From positions 17,855,001-17,919,000 of the forward strand of contig JARWIR010000018.1 of assembly GCA_029959085.1 (NCBI GenBank): 64,000 nt of DNA, given 5' to 3'. This DNA comes from Nemophila menziesii (taxonomy: Eukaryota; Streptophyta; Magnoliopsida; Boraginales; Hydrophyllaceae). Positions 56,877 through 64,000 of the stretch are shown here, one piece after another. A program made the translations under genes and the position numbers. Numbering within the stretch: the first letter of the stretch is position 1; each line of letters starts with the position of its first letter. The notes beneath the pieces are model-generated. The model had not been told where the DNA came from and made no database searches. It saw only the letters and a list, made by a program, of their open reading frames with translations.

Positions 56877-57523
56877 CTGGTCATTTAGCATAATAATACA
56901 TCGAATATCAAAATAATTCAGGATTTAATTAAAAGAAGATGGTGATTTGTTCCTAATAACCATAATTAGAAAAACTAATAAAAAAATCACTCAATTATAC
57001 TCAATTCATGTTTTACTTAATAATTACATAACTGTATAATTATTCAAAACCTAAAATACCTTTAATACCCAAAGTTACACTAGCTAACCTTAATTGTGAG
57101 TTTGTTAATACCAATTACAGATGACTTGCAAATACTTGAGTTTTGTTCATCGATCTACTCGGACTTTGTATCATCTACATAAGTCTTTTTTTTTTTTTTA
57201 TCTACTATTTTCGGTTTTTTTTAATTCTCGTAGAAGAGTCACCCAAAATGGTCAATCCCATACAAGGAAATTCTGGTGTAAACCATCCCTACACGTAGGG
57301 TCATGGTTTTAGTATTTAAAACTAACACTTTATATATTTAGAAAGAATGAGAGGTAAGTAGGAGTAATTATTTTGTAGTCTAAGCAAGTGAAAGTGAAAT
57401 GCATACATGGTTCTTGAGCAATTACTCCTCCTCCTGAAGAGATAAATACAAGTAGGCAATTTTTTTACACACGTTTGATCCAAAAAGAAATCTGAATATT
57501 GAATTGAGCTTTATTATACTGCA
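56877..57523. repeat. Local direct duplication, copy 1
   Basis: From TGGTCATTTAGCATAATAA to TTATACTGCATGAT, repeated almost base for base at 58729-59379. Both copies hold a short frame starting MTCKYLSFVHRSTRTLYHLH after an acceptor-like CCAATTACAG. The frame runs into variable T tracts, so I do not call it a gene. Confidence 0.88.
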
Positions 57524-57706
57524 TGATCAGGGATGGCAGTGGTTACGATTTTAATCCGAAACCGACGAATAACCGATTCGAATAAAAACCGATTATGTAA
57601 CCGTGGTTAAATCTGTTGGGGTTTGGTTTTAGAAACTGAAACCGATGGTCAAAACCGTTAGGTTATGGTTTTAAATTAAAAAAACCCGAAAAACCGGAAA
57701 TCCGTT

Positions 57707-57803
<97 letters not shown>

Positions 57804-58728
57804 TTTATTTTACCTACTAAAGGCTAAAGTCCATGTATTTTTATATTTTGAAATCCATCTTTGTTATTTTTTTTTTTTTGACTTTTTTTTACCAAAAGGC
57901 CAAAAGTCTCAACCCAACTATAGATAAGGGTGGAAATGGTTATGGTTTAAAATCAAAATTGATTAAAATTTGAACCAATTAGAAATCGATTATGCAACCA
58001 AGGATAAAACTGTTAGGTTATGGTTTTGAAAAATGTAACCGATGGTTAAATCCTTTAGGTTAAATTTTTAGATAAAAATAAAACCGAATAACCAAAAACC
58101 CGTTTATTATCATCTATTTTTGTATATTTTATAGTAATATAGATAGAAAAGTATTTTTATAAAACTAAAATCTAAATATTAGAATTAACAAAAGAAGTAA
58201 CAAAAACGTTATTTAATTAAAGATCAATGTCCCAAAAAAAAAAATTAAAGATCAACAAAATATTTTATATATTGGAGATTTTTCATGTATTTGTATCTTG
58301 TTTCAAAATTTCAATAATATTTAGAGAGTTATTGTTTGGCATGTCACAAGAGCGAGGCGAGGTTAGGATTTCTACTGCGAGAGACACCTCGCGAGCCAGG
58401 TTATGGTTAAAATCCAAAAACCCGTTTAAAAACGAATCCGAATTATTCGGATATGGTTTTGAAAAGTAAGTCCGATGGTTAAATCCGTTAGGGTTTGGTT
58501 TTTGATAAATTAAATGAATATGAACATGGTTTTGGATTTTTTTACAATAATCCGATCTGTTATAGCACCGAAAGTGAGAAATAGTAAAGCAAGCTTGAAA
58601 TGATATAGTTCACATTTATAACATATTCCAACTTATAGTGAAACAGGAAGCTTTGTAAAAATTACAAATTTATAAAATTAATTATTATAAACTAAGGAGT
58701 TATTTATAAAACAAATCATGGAAAGTGG
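57524..58728. mobile_element. hAT-like remnant between the duplicates
   Basis: It starts CAGGGATGGCAGTGGTTACG, a classic plant hAT terminus, right after GCATGAT. AACCGATGGTTAAATCCGTTAGG-type units recur at about 57637, 58035 and 58470, as subterminal repeats would. The matching right terminus (GCCATCCCTG) is absent, so the element is truncated or rearranged. Confidence 0.5.
57711..57800. repeat. (AT)45 microsatellite
   Basis: 90 bp of uninterrupted AT, able to form a cruciform. Length is likely polymorphic. Confidence 0.95.
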
Positions 58729-59379
58729 ATGGTCATTTAGCATAATAATACATCGACTATCAAAATAATTCAGGATTTAATTAAAAGAAGATGGTCATTT
58801 GTTCCTAATAACCATAATTAGAAAAACTAATAAAATCACTCAATTATACTCAATTCATGTTTTACTTAATAATTACATAACTGTATAATTATTCAAAACC
58901 TAAAATACCTTTAATACCCAAAGTTACACTAACTAACCTTAATTGTGAGTTTGTTAATACCAATTACAGATGACTTGCAAATACTTGAGTTTTGTTCATC
59001 GATCTACTCGGACTTTGTATCATCTACATAAGTCTTTCTTTTTTTATCTACTATTTTCGGTTTTTTTTTTTTTTTATTCTCGTAGAAGAGTCACCCAAAA
59101 TGGTCAATCCCATACAAGGAAATTCTGGTGTAAACCATCGCTACACGTAGGGTCATGGTTTTAGTATTTAAAACTAACCCTTTATATATTTAGAAAGAAT
59201 GAGAGGTAAGTAGGTGTAATTATTTTGTAGTCTAAGCAAGTGAGTGAAATGCATTCATTGTTCTTGAGCAATTACTCCTCCTCCTGAAGAGATAAATACA
59301 AGTAGGCAATTTTTTTTACACACGTTTGATCCAAAAAGAAATCTCAATATTGTATTGAGCTTTATTGTACTGCATGATA
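58729..59379. repeat. Local direct duplication, copy 2
   Basis: Second copy of 56877-57523. Beyond GCATGAT it continues ACTCCAAATC, which probably shows the sequence before the hAT-like element entered copy 1. Confidence 0.88.
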
Positions 59380-60200
59380 CTCCAAATCTTTTCATTTCCA
59401 ACTCCTAAGGAAGATTCCAAGTTGTCATTATCTTCTTGCTCGTTCGCAGCAAAATATAGTAACTCGGCTTAGTGGAATTAATATATTCACGGAAAACATT
59501 GAATATATTTTCGTGCTTAAGATCAAGGATTTTCTTAAGGATATAATCCATAATTTGGGATACTTTATTAAAAAAATATTTAATATATTATATTATTAAA
59601 AAGTAATGATATTTGTCACCCTTTTTGTATCACTCTTTTATCACCTCCTACGTGGATGCCTACATAAAGGGTGAATGTCCAATAAACACCTACCACCTTA
59701 GCCACTGGCCCATAAAAAACACTTAAGTTAAAAATACCGAAATACCCTTACTTTAGTAAAAACATGCCGCTGCTGCTGCTGTAGTAGTTTGATACAAAGC
59801 ATGCACCAGATGAAACACATACATATATACAAATACAAACACTGTGAAGAGGCAAGAGCTACCATTGAAGGAAGAAACAGAGAAGCTCAATTTGCAGAGA
59901 GAAAATGAAAAAAGAAGAAAAGAAGAAATGTAAAGCTAGATTGTTTTCTCATTAACTAAAACTGGTAGTATTGTATCTAACAAACTAATCTAGATACGTA
60001 CTGTAACAAACTAGCATAACATAAAGACAGCTATACATCCTAATTAATTTAATCCAAGTATTGGATATTTGCTTTCAAGTCCCTGTAGTTATAAGTTTGA
60101 GTTGCTTCTTGTCCACTTCGTTACTTGTATTCTGAGAAACACGATAAACACAATTCATCTTAAGCAAACAATATACATTAAGCAACAAAAGACAGAAAAA
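59380..60200. other. Intergenic, no gene recognised
   Basis: No supported gene. A GCTGCTGCTGCTG run lies at about 59769, and a GA/AAG-rich stretch at 59850-59940. Confidence 0.45.
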
Positions 60201-60210
60201 CTCAAGAAAT

Positions 60211-60618
60211 TGTACTGTAAGTGAGTAATGGAAATGTTTCCCAGAACTCAAGAAATTGCAAAAAAACTCAGTAAAATGATACAAAACTAACAAAACACAT
60301 AAAAATGAAGTAAAACATTGATAATATAAAAAAAAATGAACATCACTATGTATAAAACACCTGAAAGTATAAAACGATGAGTTATGGGAGTCATAAAACT
60401 CAAGAAATTATACTGTAAGTGAGTAATGGGAATGTTTCCCAGAACTCGGAAAAGGCTAAGCAAGTCCACTTTTGTACTTGTGCAAGTACACTTTTGTACT
60501 TGCGGGCTAATGTTGAGTACTGGGAAAAATTTCCAGAACTCAGAAAAGGCTACGCAAGTACATTTTTGTACTTGTGGACTAAATGTTGAGTTCTGGGAAA
60601 GATTCCCATTACTCATGT
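60211..60618. repeat. Foldback repeat cluster (TTCCCAGAACTC)
   Basis: GAGTAATGGGAATGTTTCCC-AGAACTC at 60419-60448 faces its inverted form at 60585-60618. Inside are CAAGTACA/TGTACTTG pairs and AAAAGGCTA repeats in direct copies. A further copy of the left motif sits at 60217-60250. The RNA would fold into nested hairpins. Confidence 0.75.
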
Positions 60619-61042
60619 TCTGTGTAGTTTGCTAAAAATCAAACTCAAATTCCAGCAAAATTTGTTATGTTTCTTTAATCTAACATATAAATAATTCATA
60701 TCCTCTTTGAATGACCATTGCAAATTGAAAATATATAAACAAATTGAAAGAATTAAGAATTTACCCAATTTGCAAGCCTGTTAATGAAAAAATATTGCAT
60801 TTGTCGTTGTTATCCATTTAATTGACTCATTGATCCACCCATTCCTTCTCAAATTTACAATAACTGCCACTACTTCAAAAAATGTAAGAACAATCATATA
60901 CGGCAAGAAAAGAAAAAGATAAAGGAAAGAAAAGAAAAAAAAGGTTAAATTTACACCTGAAGCAAAGAACAATTGATCATCAACGAAACTATGAAGAAAG
61001 AAGTAATGAGAAAGATAATTGAGCGAGTCGGTAACGAATAAG

Positions 61043-61047
<5 letters not shown>

Positions 61048-61110
<63 letters not shown>
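61048..61110. repeat. (GA)n microsatellite
   Basis: About 31 uninterrupted GA units. The minus strand gives a Ser-Leu repeat frame that is not a gene. Confidence 0.95.
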
Positions 61111-61112
<2 letters not shown>

Positions 61113-61224
61113 CTGATGTATGGGTAGAATAGGAAAAAAATAAAAGAGGTGCCTTTGTTGGGCATAAAGACGGCAGTTGGGGTGAGGAGGCATTAATTCT
61201 AATTTGAGGTGTTTCTTAGGCAAT

Positions 61225-61559
61225 AATCCTTATTAAAATATATCATAATTACTCTAGTTTTAGTTTTAGAGAATATTAAAACTAACTACACTTTTTTAAC
61301 TTTTTTGTTCGGATAACTAACTGCACTGGTTATAAACAAAAAGTTATTAGTAACTGTAACAGTGACTTCTTGAAATGAATTTCTACTAAAAATAAATACC
61401 GTCAAATTTTACATTTTGTTTATAAACACCCTCTCTAGCTATCCTTTATCACATCACTTCTTCAACTCAGCAACTTAGCAGCTGCTTTCTCAGGTTACTA
61501 GTTTTCTGTCTCAATTCACACAATTATGTTATATAATATATATATATATAGTTGTTTTG
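61225..61559 (+). promoter_or_regulatory. Promoter-like and 5' leader of zinc-finger copy 3
   Basis: It matches the outer arm regions of palindromes 1 and 2 by eye (TTTTAGAGA-TTAAAACTAACT, ACTTCTTGAAATGAA, TTTATAAACACCCTC, CACTTCTTCAACTCAGC). The phrase TTTATAAACACC (about 61428) could be a TATA box. Here it is single-copy: the inverted repeat starts downstream, at 61560. Confidence 0.45.
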
Positions 61560-62233
61560 ATTCAGACGAGGTTACAATTTTGTATTATATAATGTTAATT
61601 TGTTTATTTATTTTTTTGAAGTTCAACATAAGGTCATTACAGCTTTTAATAGTTCCATTTAGAATCTCTTAGACTAGACAATCTAGTAATTACAAAGTAT
61701 AATTAACTACTAAACTAATATAATCTAACAGTTTACATTTGATCAATCTTTGGAAACACCTTGTAGCTTCCATTCTTGAGCTACTTTGCATCTATTGCCT
61801 TTAATTTTAAACATTCTCTTGTTAATTAACAGTTTTGATATAGTAATGCTGAAAATCACGCATAATGTCATCTTCATTTTGTTATGTATATGAGCATTTC
61901 AGTTGTTCCATATCAAGTAGATATAAGATGTGAACCAACTAGAATAAATCGTCTTTTCAAATTTGTTGTCAGCTTTAGATAATATGAAGCTAATCATTTC
62001 ATTCTAGCTATGGCAATTTGGTATTATATATTCCCGCAATGTTTCACACATTTGCTGAGAATTCTTCTTGAAAAAGAATAGTTCTTGAACATGTAGCAGA
62101 TTTCAAACATGTTGTTTTGCTGAAATCGTTGCTTACATTTTTCATTTGTTGCTTACATTTTTCTTGAATTGTTTTTTCTTCTCACAAGTTATTACCATAG
62201 TTCAATGGCTTTTGTTTGATTCATTACAGATCA

Positions 62234-62389
62234 ATGGATCCTCCTCAGTTCTTTTGCTATACTTGCAATCAAAGATTTCCTGGTGAAAGCATTTTCTCCA
62301 GGAAATCTTTGATTGCAAGTATAGCAAAAGAACTCAGGAGGATCCATCGATCTGTAATGAATCAAAAAAAATCCATTGAACTAGGGTAA
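62234..62389 (+). pseudogene. Zinc-finger start running through the palindrome centre
   Basis: After acceptor-like GATTCATTACAG, ATG opens MDPPQFFCYTCNQRFPGE, clearly related to DPQHEGAFCYTCKTE of palindrome 2. Before any histidine pair can appear, the frame crosses the palindrome centre and reads antisense of itself (IASIAKELRRIHRSVMN) to a stop at 62387. The finger is therefore incomplete. It may be transcribed, but a functional product is unlikely. Confidence 0.6.
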
Positions 62390-62471
62390 TAACTTGTGAG
62401 AAGAAAAAACAATTCAAGAAAAATGTAAGCAACAAATGAAAAATGTAAGCAACAAATGAAAAACAACATGT

Positions 62472-62774
62472 GTGAAATCTGCTACAATTGTTCTTTTTCA
62501 GGAAGAATTTTCAGCAAATGTGTGCAGCAATGCGGGAATGAAAATGATTAGCTTCATATTATCTAAAGCTGACAACAAATTTAAAAAGTCGATTTATTCT
62601 AGTTGGTTCACAGCTTATATCTACTTGATATGGAACAACTTAAATGCTCATATACATAACAAAAGATGGATGAATGAAGTTGACATTATGCGTGATATTC
62701 CGTATTACCACTATATCAAAACTGTTAACAAGAGAATGTTTAAAATCAAAGGCGATAGATTCAAAGTAGCTTAA
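62472..62774 (+). pseudogene. LINE ORF C-terminal fragment in the right arm
   Basis: The open frame contains YSSWFTAYIYLIWNNLNAHI then HNKRWMNEVDIMRDI and ends KGDRFKVA. It resembles the region after zf-RVT in plant LINEs ('AVIYYIWRERN-RIF'; the local LINE at 35754 has AVHTIWEERNNRIF). The AT-rich 3' part ends with AAGATAAATAAACAAATC. The inverted partner lies in the left arm (about 61780-62100, minus) and is more decayed. No catalytic region. Confidence 0.5.
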
Positions 62775-62990
62775 GAATGGAAGCTACAAGGTGTTTCCAA
62801 AGATTGATCAAATGTACTTAACTGTTAGATTAAATTAGTTTAGTAGTTATACTTTGTAATTACTATATTGTCTAGTCTAAGAGATTCCTTAATGGAACTC
62901 TTAAGAGTTGTAATGACCTTATGTTGAGCTTCAAAAAGATAAATAAACAAATCAGCATAATATAATATAAAATTGTAACCTCGTCTGAAT

Positions 62991-64000
62991 TATATGAATA
63001 TTTGTCTGTAAAAAACGCACAGTACACCTCGAGTACGTGCGATTTTTAGGGAAAAATTATTATTAGGGTTCGATTTTTCTTCTTCGTTTCTTAGGGCGGT
63101 GTTGGCTTCTGCTCATATGGGTCGATGTAAAAACAGAATTCTAACATCTAAGAACAGGTATTACAACTATATACGAGGACAATTACTTTTGATGGTTTAT
63201 TTGAAAAGATAAAGGTTGGTGTACGGTATATTTTGAATGAATATCAGATGGGTGTCTTGAAGAACAGCACGAACAATAGATACTGGTACAACTTCTCGAT
63301 TATAAACAGATTATTTACAGAAAGGACTTTAAAGCTTACGCAACAGGGAAAGCGCAGTGAAATTAGCAGAATTGGGTCTCTTTGGGTCCTCCTATCGATT
63401 AGGAACAGGAGTAATTTCAACAGCATAATGACAGGATTATACAACTTTTATACGGAAAGGAAAGTTACAACAACAATTGACTTCCAAAGATCTTGATATC
63501 TTTGGCAGGGTCATAAATCCAGAGAACGAAGGACTGGGTATTGGAGGTGGTGCAAGACGAGGCACAAAGGAACCCAGATGATGGATGGTATGAGCCTTAT
63601 GGCTGATACAGCAAACCTTGGGTGGTACTGTGGAGAGGTGTGGCTCAAGGAAGGATGAAAGATGATGGACACAATGATAGGGACGACGGAGCAGTTGGGT
63701 GATCTTACGTGTACTAAGAGGGAGCATAAATTTTGGGCTTGTCTGTTGTACCTGCTCCCTTTGTGGGCCGAATGGGCCAATGTGGATTTATACTTTGCTG
63801 TTTTTATTAAGGAAGATGCAAATAAAACAATTATAAGTGGCTTGACTTTGAGAAAGATGATAGAAATTTAAGGAAAGAACAATAGCATTGTTGCATTACA
63901 GATCGATGGTAGTAATTTCAAGAAGAAAAGATCGAATAAGATTGATGGACAGTTGGGATAATTGGGATGTACTTTGCAACTCAAATGTGCACTCCTGATT
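62991..64000. other. Right end of window, nothing firmly identified
   Basis: Several open frames of 66-96 codons overlap on both strands (63233-63871), and the sequence is less AT-rich than its surroundings, so it may be old coding sequence. I recognise no domain. An acceptor-like TTGCATTACAG precedes 63902. Confidence 0.35.

Larger units (their letters stand above)
61560..62990. repeat. Palindrome 3: inverted duplication, zinc-finger start plus LINE 3' end
   Basis: The left arm 61560-62283 and right arm 62298-62990 are inverted copies around a 14-nt centre (ATCAAAGATTTCCTGG / CCAGGAAATCTTTGAT). The outer ends match as ATTCAGACGAGGTTAC and its complement. Indels of a few to tens of bases distinguish the arms. 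Near the centre the arm is the zinc-finger start; further out it is a LINE C terminus and 3' UTR. A transcript through it would form a hairpin of about 700 bp. Confidence 0.88.

Noticed and set aside
60951..61223. Minus-strand frame with a long Ser-Leu repeat
   Set aside because: Translation of the (GA)n microsatellite.
63233..63871. Candidate gene at the right edge
   Set aside because: Overlapping 66-96 codon frames on both strands, with no recognised domain and no clear splice structure; left as unidentified.

Overview
This is eukaryotic, and clearly plant, nuclear DNA: AT-rich, with no operons or closely packed genes. It holds LTR retrotransposons with plant-type primer binding sites (initiator-Met tRNA for the Copia elements, Asp tRNA for the Athila-like Gypsy element), hAT, Mutator-like and Stowaway DNA transposons, truncated LINEs and long microsatellites. 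The species cannot be named from the sequence. Nothing looks like a complete host gene. The best host-gene evidence is two C-terminal exons at 28466-29278 and three inverted-duplicated copies of the 5' part of a small zinc-finger gene.

Layout. 749-6402: a Mutator-like MITE carrying a minisatellite, then a 5.3 kb hAT element (8-bp target duplication TATGGGAC) whose minus-strand transposase is broken by one in-frame stop and which holds a nested 1.75 kb Mutator-like element. 8008-17279: a decayed Copia element split by a young 6.9 kb Copia-type element (9307-16214, 'Copia-1', target duplication GAAAT). Copia-1 has kept gag but has a different ORF where pol should be. 17280-19680: minus-strand Athila-like debris and a LINE scrap. 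19700-28385: two direct copies of a multi-kb unit, each with a near-spacerless palindrome built on a zinc-finger gene fragment; the first is itself hit by a hAT and a Stowaway MITE. 28466-29278: host gene 3' end with a retroposon in its intron. 29652-31586: a hAT MITE split by a second Mutator-like element. 32453-36700: a Copia LTR and gag scrap, an Athila-like remnant (minus) and a 5'-truncated LINE with a 12-bp target duplication. 37554-55111: an Athila-like Gypsy element (target duplication ACGTA, two 1528-bp LTRs) that lacks reverse transcriptase, RNase H and integrase core, and is interrupted by a full-length but broken Copia element (45466-53084, 'Copia-2'). 55117-64000: a possible CACTA remnant, a local duplication flanking a hAT-like end and an (AT)45 tract, a foldback repeat, and a third zinc-finger palindrome.

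The most interesting pattern is a module found in two LTR-retrotransposon superfamilies. Copia-1 and the Athila-like element each carry a GC-rich block of near-palindromic CGGTRCACCG motifs, then a pyrimidine-rich leader, then an ORF of the plant 'putative transposon protein' type with a C-terminal coiled coil. The same motif block sits upstream of the TATA box in the LTRs of Copia-1 and Copia-2. Copia-2 encodes (in broken form) the protease, integrase, reverse transcriptase and RNase H that Copia-1 lacks and shares LTR features with it, so an element of the Copia-2 type is the natural helper for Copia-1. All comparisons were made by eye; ages and family names are inferences.
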